Under the pieces are notes generated by a model. The model worked only from the letters and a program-made list of their open reading frames with translations. It did no database searches and had not been told where the DNA came from. Both the position numbers and the translations under genes were made by a program. From Xylanimicrobium pachnodae JCM 13526 = NBRC 107786 (lineage in GTDB: Bacteria; Actinomycetota; Actinomycetes; Actinomycetales; Cellulomonadaceae): a stretch of 64,000 nucleotides of DNA. Of this stretch, positions 17,634 to 26,676 are shown in pieces; position 1 is the stretch's first letter; each line of letters opens with the position of its first letter. Location: positions 1 through 64,000 of the forward strand of contig BCWJ01000007.1 in NCBI GenBank assembly GCA_001592145.1, given 5' to 3'.

Positions 17634-18620
17634 ATGACGCGCAAGGTCCGAACCACCAAGACGCCCGAGGAGCGCCACGCGGAAGCGGAGGCTCTCCACG
17701 AGACGATCGCCACCGGGGTCGAGAACCTCCGCGACTCGGCCAACTGGACCCGGTTCCTCGAGTTCAGTCGGCACATGCACCGCTACTCCATCGGGAACCT
17801 CCTGGCGATCCTGGCTCAGGACCCCGACGCCACCTTCGTCGCGGGCTACGGCACCTGGCGATCCCGCGGTTACCAGGTCCGCCGCGGCGAACACGGGATC
17901 CGCATCTTCGGCGGCCGGTCCGTCGCCACCACGGCCGAGGATCCCGAGACTGGCGAGGAGACTGAGGAGCGCCGCACCCTCTTCTTCCCCGTCTCGGTCT
18001 TCGACATCCGGCAGTGCGACATCGTCGACCCGGCGAAGGCGATCACTCCGGTCATCGCCGAGCGTCTCACCGGCGAGGACCCGGGCGGGATCTACGACGC
18101 CGTCACCGACTACCTCACCAGCGAGGGATGGACCGTGACGCGCGAGCCGTGCCCCGGCGAGACCAACGGCTTCACGATGCTCGACGGAAGCAAGCGCATC
18201 GTCGTCGACGACGGGCTACGCCCCGCGATGGCCGCGAAGACGGCTTTGCACGAAGCAGGTCACGCGCTGCTCCACACCGAGACCACGGGCAGCGGCTACG
18301 TCCGCCATCGCGGCATCGAGGAGACCGAAGCGGAATCCGTGGCCTACGTGACCGCAGGCATTCTGGGTCTGGACACATCGACCTACTCGATCGGGTATGT
18401 CGCCGGCTGGTCGGGCTGCGACACACAGCTCATCAAGGACACCGCCTCGCGCGTGCTGCGCTGCGCCCACACTCTCGCGGAGGCCCTCACCACTGACGAG
18501 CCGGAACGCGACACGGTCGATCCCGCCCCCGGCCTGAACCCCACCGATCTCGACCCCTCACACCTGAGCCCGGGCGCAGCGGGCGGTTTCGTGGGCGCGG
18601 ACGCCACGCTCATCCTGTGA
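17634..18620 (+). CDS. ArdC-like antirestriction protein / ImmA-IrrE-type metallopeptidase
   Basis: A 328-residue protein. The start is at ATG 17634, just after the upstream stop, since a longer frame is only basic read-through. The N-terminal part (about 15-125) matches the ArdC N-terminal ssDNA-binding domain: NWTRFLEFSRHMHRYSIGN, then G-x-RSRGYQVRRGEHGI and the conserved 'IFxP...FDxxQC' pattern. The C-terminal half is a zinc metallopeptidase with HEAGH at about 204-208 and a downstream glutamate (ETEAESVAY). ArdC family proteins protect incoming conjugative DNA from restriction. It fits the defence-evasion role of this block. Confidence 0.85.
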   Translation: MTRKVRTTKTPEERHAEAEALHETIATGVENLRDSANWTRFLEFSRHMHRYSIGNLLAILAQDPDATFVAGYGTWRSRGYQVRRGEHGIRIFGGRSVATTAEDPETGEETEERRTLFFPVSVFDIRQCDIVDPAKAITPVIAERLTGEDPGGIYDAVTDYLTSEGWTVTREPCPGETNGFTMLDGSKRIVVDDGLRPAMAAKTALHEAGHALLHTETTGSGYVRHRGIEETEAESVAYVTAGILGLDTSTYSIGYVAGWSGCDTQLIKDTASRVLRCAHTLAEALTTDEPERDTVDPAPGLNPTDLDPSHLSPGAAGGFVGADATLIL

Positions 18621-18691
18621 ACGCCCCGAGCTCATCCACAGCCTTGTGCGGGCAAGAGATTGGGCAAGACCTGGTCAATGTGCTGTGAGGC

Positions 18692-19576
18692 ATGGGCCAG
18701 GCGGAGAAGATCTTCCGGCAGCACGACGAGGCACCCACCGTGACCTCGTCGACGCTCTACCGCCAGCTGACCCTCGACTGGGTCAACCTCCACACACCGC
18801 CCGCCACGACCGCAACGGTCAAGCGCTGGGGACGCGCGGAGCCCGTGCTCGCCGCATATGCCCGCCCCTGCGACGTCGTCGACGCGATCGACGCCGCCGA
18901 CAACGACGGCAAGAACGCCATCCTCCTCGCACTCCTTCGCCTCATGAGAGACGACGACGTGCTCGCCGCCCGCACACTCCTCCAAGCGATGCTCCCCGGA
19001 CTGGCGACGCTCGCGTCGAGGACCGCGGCCAAGCACCCCACCGGCGACCCCGACGCCGCCGAGTCGATGCGCCAGCTCGTTCTCGAAGAGTTCTGGGAGG
19101 TCGCTTCCGCCTACCCCATCGAGCGTCGCCGGCACCGCGTCGCCGCGAACCTCATCCTCGACACCCTCAAGCGAGTCACGCGGCACCTGGGTGAGCCGGC
19201 AGCGACGCCGTTCGACCCAACGCCGCTCTTCACCGACGCCGCGCCCTCCAACGACTTCGAGATCTACCGCGAAGTTCAACGCCAAGGAGCCTCCACCACC
19301 GCAGCCGCGCCGTCAGCCGGCATCGACGCGGACTCGGACCTCTTGACGGTCATCGCGTGGGGCGTCCAGGAGAACGCGATCAGCCGCGACGACGGACAAC
19401 TACTCGCCGCCGTGTACCTGCCGGAGAAGACCCGCGGCTGGGGCTTCGACGAGGCAGCGGCATCCCTCGGGGCATCCCGAGCCTCGATCAAGATGCGCTG
19501 CTCACGCGCTGCCGCGAAACTCGCCGCCGCAATCCGCGCCGACGGGCCCGGAGCCGGGCACTGCGTGACGACATAG
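18692..19576 (+). CDS. Putative regulator with sigma-region-4-like helix-turn-helix
   Basis: A 294-residue helical protein. The C-terminal segment (about 235-283: DGQLLAAVYLPEKTRGWGF, then EAAASLGASRASIKMRCSRAAAKL) has the layout of a sigma-factor region 4 or LuxR-type helix-turn-helix with a following basic helix. The rest is helical and unrecognised. Products of this shape occur in actinobacterial plasmids downstream of ArdC-like genes. A transcriptional role is inferred only from the C-terminal motif. The spacing from ArdC is about 70 bases, so it may have its own start of transcription. Confidence 0.62.
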   Translation: MGQAEKIFRQHDEAPTVTSSTLYRQLTLDWVNLHTPPATTATVKRWGRAEPVLAAYARPCDVVDAIDAADNDGKNAILLALLRLMRDDDVLAARTLLQAMLPGLATLASRTAAKHPTGDPDAAESMRQLVLEEFWEVASAYPIERRRHRVAANLILDTLKRVTRHLGEPAATPFDPTPLFTDAAPSNDFEIYREVQRQGASTTAAAPSAGIDADSDLLTVIAWGVQENAISRDDGQLLAAVYLPEKTRGWGFDEAAASLGASRASIKMRCSRAAAKLAAAIRADGPGAGHCVTT

Positions 19577-19651
19577 CTGCCCTCGCACCCGCGCATGGTC
19601 GGCGCAGGACTACGCTTCCGGCCAGCGGACCCGGGAGCTTGAGGAGCAGAC

Positions 19652-21178
19652 ATGGAGCCCGACGAGGAGGGCAGGTCCAGGTCCCCTTGGCGAGCCCGAG
19701 TCGTTCTTCTGCTGTGCGTGCTTGCCGCGGCAGGAGCGGTCGTCGCCGTGGTCACGACCTGGCCGACCACGACCAGCGACGTCACAGGACGATCTCCAGC
19801 GGTCACGCCACCTGTCGTGGCGCCGGCACCAAGCGACCTCGACGCCGACGGAATCCCTGACGACGCCGAGCGCGCCGGATGGCGGACCGTCACCGGCGGC
19901 ATCTACGTGACCAACCCCTACGACGCCGATACTGACGATGACGGGCTCACGGACAGCGAAGAGGCTGGACCAGCGGTGGACACGACCAACACCGCTCACT
20001 ACATCTACTCAGGCCACACAGATCCCAATAGGCCTGACACTGACGATGACGGGCTCTCGGACGGAGAGGAGACGCACGGCTGGACCACGGCCAGCGGAGA
20101 AACGTTCGTGACCGACCCTGTCAATGCGGACATGGACGACGACGGGCTTGGTGACGGGCTCGAGGCCGGCGGCTACGCGTCCACGGAACCCGGTCGTGTC
20201 ACGTACACCGGGCTGTCCGACCCGACGCTCCCCGACACTGACGGAGACGGCATCGGCGACGGTGACGAGCTTTTCCTCGATACCAACCCGCAACTGCGCG
20301 ACTCCGACGGGGACGGGTTGACCGACGACGTCGAGCTTGAGTTCGGCTCGGATCCCGTTCTCGTGAACGCCGACGACGACCAGTACGACGACTATGCGGA
20401 ACACGAACGTGGTTCGAACCCACTCCAGTACGACCTGACACGTGACGAGGCAATCGCCGCCACCGCAGTCGGCGCCCTCTGTGGGGACTCGATGACCTGT
20501 GCCCACGACCGCGGCCTGCGCGACGAACAGATCGACTCACTCCCCTATCTCGGGGGCCACGTCGCCAGCGGCGTTGCCGTCGTGGGTGATGTCCGGGACC
20601 TCGGTGTCAACCTCTGGGACCTGAACTTCGCGGCAGCCGGCGCGAGTGCGGTAGGCCTCATCCCCTACGTGGGCGACTCCGCGAAGACCGCGGCGATCCT
20701 CGCAAAGTTCGGAAAGCGCGGGGAGACCGCGCTGCGCGTCGTTGAGGAGTTCATCGACAAGATGCCGGGCTCTGCTGCCACGAAGTCCAAGATCCGCACC
20801 GCCGTGTTCGGGACCGCTCTGCGACTCCCGCGGGAGCTCGCGGGTGGCCCGACCGACAACTTCGTCTACCTTGGCCGAGACGCCACCGGTACCGTGAACT
20901 ACGTAGGAATCACCAAGGACTTCGAGCGTCGGGAGCTTAACCACTCGACCGCCGGACGCAACTTCTCGGTATCCCCGATCCCCGGAGCGGCCAACCTCTC
21001 ACGAGGAGACGCCCGGGCAATCGAGGAGGCGTGCATCGTCGAGGGCGGCTTCCAGTCGGCCGGGGGGCGCCTTGAGAACAAGATCCACAGCATCAACCCG
21101 GACGCGCCCTACTACGACAACGCTGTCAAGTACGGGAACGCGCTACTGACGAAGATCGGCGGATCCTGCGGCTTGTGA
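19652..21178 (+). CDS. Secreted or membrane-tethered polymorphic toxin: Tsp3 repeats and GIY-YIG nuclease
   Basis: A 508-residue protein with a GAGGAG ribosome-binding site. It has an N-terminal membrane helix (about 14-37) and a Thr/Pro linker. About seven thrombospondin type-3 calcium-binding repeats follow between residues 63 and 260, each on the DxDxDGxxDxxE plan. A pre-toxin-like helical segment follows (about 270-390, VGLIPYVGDSAKTAA). The C-terminal domain (about 403-475) is GIY-YIG-like: FVYLGR, then NYVGITKDFERRELNH, with the downstream glutamate in AIEEAC. The domain order (anchor, stalk, pre-toxin, nuclease tip) is that of polymorphic toxins used in contact-dependent competition. 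No adjacent immunity gene is visible: only 72 bases separate it from the convergent gene. Confidence 0.82.
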   Translation: MEPDEEGRSRSPWRARVVLLLCVLAAAGAVVAVVTTWPTTTSDVTGRSPAVTPPVVAPAPSDLDADGIPDDAERAGWRTVTGGIYVTNPYDADTDDDGLTDSEEAGPAVDTTNTAHYIYSGHTDPNRPDTDDDGLSDGEETHGWTTASGETFVTDPVNADMDDDGLGDGLEAGGYASTEPGRVTYTGLSDPTLPDTDGDGIGDGDELFLDTNPQLRDSDGDGLTDDVELEFGSDPVLVNADDDQYDDYAEHERGSNPLQYDLTRDEAIAATAVGALCGDSMTCAHDRGLRDEQIDSLPYLGGHVASGVAVVGDVRDLGVNLWDLNFAAAGASAVGLIPYVGDSAKTAAILAKFGKRGETALRVVEEFIDKMPGSAATKSKIRTAVFGTALRLPRELAGGPTDNFVYLGRDATGTVNYVGITKDFERRELNHSTAGRNFSVSPIPGAANLSRGDARAIEEACIVEGGFQSAGGRLENKIHSINPDAPYYDNAVKYGNALLTKIGGSCGL

Positions 21179-21250
21179 CGCCACTCGACTCTTCCTCGCC
21201 ACCGTCAGATCCAGCGAACGTCACGCGCCGTAGTCGACGGCCAAGGACTG

Positions 21251-22168
21251 CTACTGCACGATGACCTGCGCCTCACCCATCGTGATCGTCACGCTGTCCG
21301 TGAAGTCGAGCGGGATCGTGCCCGTCTCGCCCATGCCCGCCCACTCGACGGTCCAGAACGACGTCGCGCTCACCGCGTAGCGGCCCTGCTTGGTGTACGT
21401 GTGCCCGCAGTCGGGCGACGACGTCTTGCCGTACGAGTCGGCGTACGGGGTGCCGGGGCCCGCGCAGGTGACCACCGCACCATCGCCCATCGTCCAGACG
21501 ATCCGCTCGACGCTCGCCGTCGCGGTCACGGCGTTCCCACCCGCGGCAGCGGTTCGTGTGATCGGGCCGACGGTCGACTCCCCCGGGTTCATCGCCCACA
21601 TCCACGTCGGCATGCCGATGATGCCGACGCTGCCCGGCACACTTTCGGGGACGATCCCGATCTGGATCGCATGGAGACCCATCGAAGCAACGGCCCGGTC
21701 CGCGAGCTCGCGCGCGGACGGACCGGCGCCGGGGATGGTTGGCGCCCAGAACGTGATGGAGATGTTGGATGGCTCGGCAATGCCGGTGGCGTCGATGACC
21801 GTCACGCTGGTGCACACGACGATGACGCCATCGGTGTTTCCCAGCCACACGGGATCGTCCTGCGGCGGCTGCGGGCTGGCGGGCTTGCACCAGCCGGAAC
21901 CGTCCCATCTCCCATCGTCGGTCACACAGAGGACCTTGCGCCCCTGGTAGGCACACCACTGTTCAGCGTCTCCGCCGCCCACCGGAGTCACCACGTGGTC
22001 GGTGCCGCCGCCACCTGGAGGGTCGGCTTCGAGGTCGCAACCGCCCGAGAGCCCACCACCATGACACTCCGGCGCGTCGACCGCCGCAGGCGCGCCGGCA
22101 GCAGCAGGCGCGGCGAAGACGACCGCTCCGATCAGGACGGCCACGAGGAGGGCAAGCAGCCGGCGCAT
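21251..22168 (-). CDS. Secreted protein with PKD-like fold, last gene of the pilus operon
   Basis: A 305-residue exported protein with a clear signal peptide (MRRLLALLVAVLIGAVVF then APAAAG). The C-terminal half contains a PKD-like beta-sandwich pattern (WTMGDGAVVTCAG ... HTYTKQGRYAVS), with cysteines likely forming disulfides. Homologous proteins commonly close the Tad/secretion operons of actinobacterial conjugative elements, and their role is unknown. The stop-to-start distance to the upstream lipoprotein gene is one base. It is probably an extracytoplasmic component of the pilus or mating surface. Confidence 0.75.
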   Translation of the reverse strand: MRRLLALLVAVLIGAVVFAAPAAAGAPAAVDAPECHGGGLSGGCDLEADPPGGGGTDHVVTPVGGGDAEQWCAYQGRKVLCVTDDGRWDGSGWCKPASPQPPQDDPVWLGNTDGVIVVCTSVTVIDATGIAEPSNISITFWAPTIPGAGPSARELADRAVASMGLHAIQIGIVPESVPGSVGIIGMPTWMWAMNPGESTVGPITRTAAAGGNAVTATASVERIVWTMGDGAVVTCAGPGTPYADSYGKTSSPDCGHTYTKQGRYAVSATSFWTVEWAGMGETGTIPLDFTDSVTITMGEAQVIVQ

Positions 22169-22169
22169 C

Positions 22170-22790
22170 TCAGCACTCCTGCACCGGGTCCGTGGTCGCG
22201 GCCTCGTTCACCGTCCAGCGACCATCAGGCTGGGTCTGCATGAGAACCTTCTGAACCACCCGCTTCGGCCAGCCCTCCTGCTGGGTCGAGGTGCCGTCGG
22301 GCCGCACGGTGTCCATGGTGGAGTTGTCCAGGCAGACGTCCATGCGGACTTGCTGGGTCGTGGTTGCGAGCGGGTCGCCGACGTACTCCGTGACGGTCAT
22401 GGCGGCGATGACCGTCTCACCTTTCTGGACGGTTCCCTTCTCCACGACCTGTGCCCAGTACGCCTGGTGCGTCGTCTGAAGTTCCGGGGTGCCGAGGAAC
22501 TCGGCGATGCGGTCGTAGCCGTCCGCCCCGCCGTCGATCGCAATCTGATTGATGGCCGCGATGTAGTCCTCGTAGCGCGCCTTCGCCGCGTCGATGTTGG
22601 CCTGCTTGGCGGCCCCCGCGTCGTCGGCGGTCGGGCCGGGGCTGGGCGTCGCCGTGGTCGTCGGACTCGCCGTCGTCACTGTGAGTGATGGCGTCGGCTC
22701 AGGATCCGGCTGGCAGCCCGTGAGCGCGATCGCGACGACCACCGCGAGGGCGGCGCCGGTGATGGCGGCGGGACGTATCTGGCGGATCAT
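22170..22790 (-). CDS. Lipoprotein of the pilus operon
   Basis: A 206-residue lipoprotein. Its basic N-terminus and hydrophobic core end in the lipobox ALTGC at about residue 26. A Thr/Pro-rich linker and a C-terminal alpha+beta domain follow, which reads like an NTF2/SnoaL-type fold (helix with YEDYIAAINQ, strands, ending QTQPDGRWTVNEA). It overlaps the stop of the LysM-BTAD gene (ATGA at 22787-22790), so the two are translationally coupled. The family role is unknown; an extracellular accessory of the pilus or transfer complex is inferred. Confidence 0.75.
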   Translation of the reverse strand: MIRQIRPAAITGAALAVVVAIALTGCQPDPEPTPSLTVTTASPTTTATPSPGPTADDAGAAKQANIDAAKARYEDYIAAINQIAIDGGADGYDRIAEFLGTPELQTTHQAYWAQVVEKGTVQKGETVIAAMTVTEYVGDPLATTTQQVRMDVCLDNSTMDTVRPDGTSTQQEGWPKRVVQKVLMQTQPDGRWTVNEAATTDPVQEC

Positions 22791-25700
22791 GGTGCGGTCT
22801 GCTCCTCAAGGGCGTGCAGGCCGAGGGCTCGGCTTGCGTCGGTTCCTGGTCGTTTCAGGGCGGCCAGGAGTTCTTCGGTCTCGGGTTCGAGGTCGACCTC
22901 GAGCCGCTCGCTGATTGCACACAGCCGGTCGATCGCCTCCGCCGTCGCCGCGGGATTGCGGGACTCGTGCGCGGCGAGGATGCGGAGTCGCCACAGCGCC
23001 TCCTGCGCGGGGTCCACACGCAGCCCGACGACGACGGCGCCCTCGGCCGCCCGCCAGCGTCCCTCCATGAGACGGCGCTTGGCCAGCGCATAGGAGGCGT
23101 CGACGATCTCGGCGGTGAGGTGCTGGCGGATCGGCTCGGCCCACGCGTACCGCCGCCGGTGGGTTCCCTCGAACGGGATGCCACGGACGAGGGCGAGCGC
23201 TCCTTCGAGGTTCTCTGTCGGGGCATTGAGCGGATCCCCGGCGAGCAGCTGGTTCCACTCTCCGACGTCGGACGTGACGCCGGGTCCGAAGCCGTACCCG
23301 GCGCCGGCCTGGTGCCGCGGCAGGTAGTCCTCTCCGGTCTCGTCCTGGCCGAGCCAGCGGCGCAGCTTGGAGGTCGCGGTGTTGCGCGTGTTGAGGTTGT
23401 CTTCGGTGGACCGGTCGGGCCAGATGGCGTCGTCGATCGCGGGGAACGGTGCGTTCGGGTTGAGGGCCAGGTAGGCCGCGAGTTCGAGCAGCCGCCCACG
23501 CTTGGACGGTTCGACCGTTCCAGCCGCTCCGACCAGATCGACCGGCCCGAGCACGAGGACGCGCGGTCCTGCGATGGCGGTCCGGGTGGCGAGCACGGGT
23601 TCCGGTTCGTCACGGGGTTCGAGCGCGACGACGTCGGCGACCGTGGGCGCGGCGTCGGCCTCACCGACCATCTCGACCGGGTCCGTCGATGCGACCACGC
23701 TGAGGATGTTGCTGCACTGGTCCGGCCTGAGCCGCTGCGGGGCGAGCGACACCCCGACAGGTTCGAGGACTGCCCGCTCGGCACCTGCCTCAACGCGTAG
23801 TGTCCATCCGCCGTCACCGCCGACGGCGACCGCTGCGAAGGCGACGTGCGGGAGCTCGGCGGCCAGCGCGGTGAGGCGATCCTTCTGGGCGTGGGTGAGG
23901 AAGTCCGCGACAAGGATGATCTCGGGCGTCCACGCCTCGGGGACGACGCCGGTAGCGCGCGCGGTGTTGAGGTCTGGGGCGCCAGCGTCGGCGAGCGCTC
24001 GACGGTCGCTCGCGGCGCGCTCCTCCAGTCGGTCGAGGAGCCGGCCGATGGTCGGCGTGTAGCTGATCTGGCCGCTCTGAAGTGCGCCTTCCAGCTCGGA
24101 GAACCAGCCGACGACGGTGACCTGGAGGTCGTCGGCCCACGCTGAGGTTGCCAGGGCGATGGCGAGGGCCGCGACGATCCCGCGGGTGTCCTCCTCGTCG
24201 CCGACGACGCCGAGCGCGCCGATCTGTTCGAGGTTGAGGAGGAGGTGGGCGGCGTCGGCCTGGTGGCCGATGGTCACGAGGGACGGGTACGGCGCCGGTC
24301 CGGTGTGGCCGAGCGACGGTCGGGAGCCCGGATCGTCGAGCGTCCATTCGAGGCCGGTCCCGTCGACGTCGGACCACGGCGAGGGCAGCTTCGCCGACGT
24401 CTCCAGGTAGAGGTCGAACGCGTCGCTCGACAGGCGCGCAGCACGCACGGGAGGGAGCGGCAGTCCCGCCGTCCGGCAGGCCGCCGCGAGGTTCCGCAGC
24501 ACCGTGTCGATCGTGGCGGCGGCAACATCGTCGGCTCCGGCGCGGAGGTCCTGCTCCAACGCGGCGGCGGCGCCGTCGGGCATTGGTGACTTCTCTCCCG
24601 GCTTGCGCTTGCTGTTCTTGCGGCGACGCCGTGTGGCGACGACGCCGATAACCGTGCCGGCGAGGATCGTGCTGATGCCGGCTCCCGTCGTCGCATGCCA
24701 GGACGGGTCGTCGTCGAGATCCGCGTCGTGGGAACTCGGAACGCTGGGATCGGCACCCTGCGCAGGATCGACCGGGTCGAAGTCCTGCGGCGATGCCGGT
24801 ACGGGTGACGCGGCCGCGGGAGCGGGCGAGCCGAGCTGCGCGGCTCTCGGTGGCTCTGCGGGGTTGACGCGCTCGTCCACGAGCGCCGTCGGGGCGGCCG
24901 TTTCGGCTTCCTGGGCCGGAGGCTCGGCTACCGGTATAGGAAGGTGCAGCACCCATCCGGGCTTGATGAGATCCGGATCGGTGAGCACCTCGCCGTCGGG
25001 CTGAACCGTGTCCCGCGATGCCTCGTAGATCTCGCCGAATCTCTCCGGATCGCCGAGTTCCTCTGCGGCGATCGACGAGAGCGTGTCTCCGGGCTGGACG
25101 GTGACGGTGTTCGCGACGGACGACTCGGTGGGTGCGACGGTGGCCGGCGTGGGGACGGTGAGTACCCAGCCCGGCTGGATGAAGTCGGCCCTGCCACCGA
25201 GGAGTTCCGCGTTGAGGGCGACGAGTTCGCGATAGCGACGGCCGTCACCGAGCAGGCTCTCCGCGATCGACCAGAGGGACTCGTGGGGCTGGACCGTGTA
25301 CTGGGTCGAGGTGTCGGGCACGGCCGGGCTGATCTCGGCGGCGGGCTCCACCGGCGGCGCGATGTTCGTGGTCGAGACGGTCGTGGTCGAGTGGACCAGT
25401 TGGACGACGGAGGCAGGTGAGGTGGTGGCCGTCGCCGGCGATGCGGCCGCCACGGGGATGGCGCCGGCGAACAGTGCGAACGCGGCACCGACCAGTCCGC
25501 TCGCGGCCGCCTGGGGCAGACGGAACCCCTGGATCCGCGGGGCCCGGACGCCGCGCGCACGGGCGACGATCTCAACGACGAGCGCGACGGCCAGCGCCGC
25601 CCATGCGATCCACGCCACGGTCTTGATGACGGCCAGCGCGAGTCCACCGTCGTCGGGTCTCGTGAGGTCGCTCCATGACGGGATGCCGTCGCTGAAGGGG

Positions 25701-25801
25701 TTCGCGCCGATCGTGAGCAGCACGGCGGGCAGCCCGACGAGGATCGCGACGATCGCGGCGAGGGCGGCGAGGCCGAGGAGCCTGCGGCGGAGCGTGGTCA
25801 T
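22787..25801 (-). CDS. Membrane protein with LysM domains and C-terminal BTAD/SARP domain
   Basis: A 1004-residue protein. The start at 25801 is fixed by an ATGA overlap with the TadG-like gene; the frame stays open upstream but without coding sense. Order: three N-terminal membrane helices (within 1-130), two LysM peptidoglycan-binding domains (about 165-215 and 230-285), a Pro/Ala linker, and a fourth membrane helix followed by a basic stop-transfer (about 373-395). A cytoplasmic helical/ATPase-like region comes next, then a BTAD domain (about 745-1000) of the type found in SARP regulators. It bridges wall and cytoplasm, so it may sense the wall or organise the pilus base. Similar LysM-BTAD proteins accompany actinobacterial Tad loci. 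Confidence 0.85.
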   Translation of the reverse strand: MTTLRRRLLGLAALAAIVAILVGLPAVLLTIGANPFSDGIPSWSDLTRPDDGGLALAVIKTVAWIAWAALAVALVVEIVARARGVRAPRIQGFRLPQAAASGLVGAAFALFAGAIPVAAASPATATTSPASVVQLVHSTTTVSTTNIAPPVEPAAEISPAVPDTSTQYTVQPHESLWSIAESLLGDGRRYRELVALNAELLGGRADFIQPGWVLTVPTPATVAPTESSVANTVTVQPGDTLSSIAAEELGDPERFGEIYEASRDTVQPDGEVLTDPDLIKPGWVLHLPIPVAEPPAQEAETAAPTALVDERVNPAEPPRAAQLGSPAPAAASPVPASPQDFDPVDPAQGADPSVPSSHDADLDDDPSWHATTGAGISTILAGTVIGVVATRRRRKNSKRKPGEKSPMPDGAAAALEQDLRAGADDVAAATIDTVLRNLAAACRTAGLPLPPVRAARLSSDAFDLYLETSAKLPSPWSDVDGTGLEWTLDDPGSRPSLGHTGPAPYPSLVTIGHQADAAHLLLNLEQIGALGVVGDEEDTRGIVAALAIALATSAWADDLQVTVVGWFSELEGALQSGQISYTPTIGRLLDRLEERAASDRRALADAGAPDLNTARATGVVPEAWTPEIILVADFLTHAQKDRLTALAAELPHVAFAAVAVGGDGGWTLRVEAGAERAVLEPVGVSLAPQRLRPDQCSNILSVVASTDPVEMVGEADAAPTVADVVALEPRDEPEPVLATRTAIAGPRVLVLGPVDLVGAAGTVEPSKRGRLLELAAYLALNPNAPFPAIDDAIWPDRSTEDNLNTRNTATSKLRRWLGQDETGEDYLPRHQAGAGYGFGPGVTSDVGEWNQLLAGDPLNAPTENLEGALALVRGIPFEGTHRRRYAWAEPIRQHLTAEIVDASYALAKRRLMEGRWRAAEGAVVVGLRVDPAQEALWRLRILAAHESRNPAATAEAIDRLCAISERLEVDLEPETEELLAALKRPGTDASRALGLHALEEQTAP

Positions 25802-26232
25802 TGCTCGACTCCTTCGACGGCGCGTGCGATGCGGGCTTCGGCGTGACCGCTCGCGGGCAGGGAGGTGATCCCGATGAGCGAGAGGAACTTGGTCTGGTAG
25901 GTGGTGCTGGTGTCGACGACGATCTCGCCCGCGACGACGCTGACGGTGCCGTTGATGCCTGAGCCTGCCAGGTACGTCGACGCCGCAGCACGAGCGTCCG
26001 TCTGTGAGGCGACGACGCCCTGGCCGCGGATCGCGGGGGCCGCTTGGAGCTGCTGGCCACCGACCCGCGCAGCTTCGGCGGCGACGGAGCGCGCCTCCTG
26101 GACCGCCTGGAGCTGGCCGCCGAAGTCGACGCAGATGCCCACGAGGAGGAGCGCGGCGACCGTGGTGACGGCTGCCCACGCGGATATGGAGCCACGTTCG
26201 GCGTCGTCGGGGCGGTGTCGGAGCAGGGCCAT
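25798..26232 (-). CDS. TadG-like pseudopilin-related protein
   Basis: A 144-residue protein with an N-terminal ERGSISAW segment followed by a hydrophobic helix (about 16-38). This is the arrangement of Tad minor pilins and Rv3658c-type proteins. The +5 glutamate of a prepilin cleavage site is absent (W instead), unlike the two genes upstream, so it is probably a membrane-anchored TadG-like component rather than a processed pilin. The C-terminal region is beta-rich. The stop overlaps the start of the LysM-BTAD gene. Confidence 0.75.
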   Translation of the reverse strand: MALLRHRPDDAERGSISAWAAVTTVAALLLVGICVDFGGQLQAVQEARSVAAEAARVGGQQLQAAPAIRGQGVVASQTDARAAASTYLAGSGINGTVSVVAGEIVVDTSTTYQTKFLSLIGITSLPASGHAEARIARAVEGVEQ

Positions 26233-26235
26233 GTG

Positions 26236-26676
26236 TCACCTCTCACGGAACGTGTCGAGGGCGCTGGAGTGCGACGTCGTGAGCGTCTGGGGACCGATGC
26301 CCGGGACGGAGAACCCGGCGATGTCGACGACACAGGTCACGGTGGCCGACACACTCGCAGGTGTCCCGACGGGAACCGCGAACCCGCTGGTGTCGACGCT
26401 GACGTCGACGGACGCGCAGTGGAGCCCCGCGTTGGACAGCGTCGCGGCTGCAACTTCCTGGGCCCGGTCCGCCGCGGCGATCGGGTCGCGCGCCAAGGAT
26501 GCGGCGCGGGCGGCCTGAGACGCCGCTCCCTCGATGGCCTGGTGCACGACGGCGTACCGTCCGGCGACGATGATCATCGTCAGGATGAGAATCATCCCGG
26601 GCGCGAGGACCGCGAGTTCCAGGCTGTGCGACCCCCGTTCGCCGTCCGGCCTGCGTGCGTGGCGGGGTCCACTCAT
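26236..26676 (-). CDS. TadE-like pseudopilin
   Basis: A 146-residue protein whose N-terminus carries a type IV prepilin-like cleavage site G/SHSLE, with glutamate at +5 directly leading into a hydrophobic helix (LAVLAPGMILILTMIIV). This is the signature of TadE pseudopilins. The remainder is Ala/Val-rich with two cysteines that could pair. The start overlaps the stop of the upstream TadE-like gene (26673-26676). It should be processed by the prepilin peptidase encoded at 53926-54555. Confidence 0.8.
   Translation of the reverse strand: MSGPRHARRPDGERGSHSLELAVLAPGMILILTMIIVAGRYAVVHQAIEGAASQAARAASLARDPIAAADRAQEVAAATLSNAGLHCASVDVSVDTSGFAVPVGTPASVSATVTCVVDIAGFSVPGIGPQTLTTSHSSALDTFRER

Noticed and set aside
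22787-26239. A 1150-residue version of the LysM-BTAD protein beginning at 26239
   Set aside because: The extra N-terminus overlaps the TadG-like gene in another frame and is Arg/His-rich nonsense; the ATGA overlap fixes the start at 25801.
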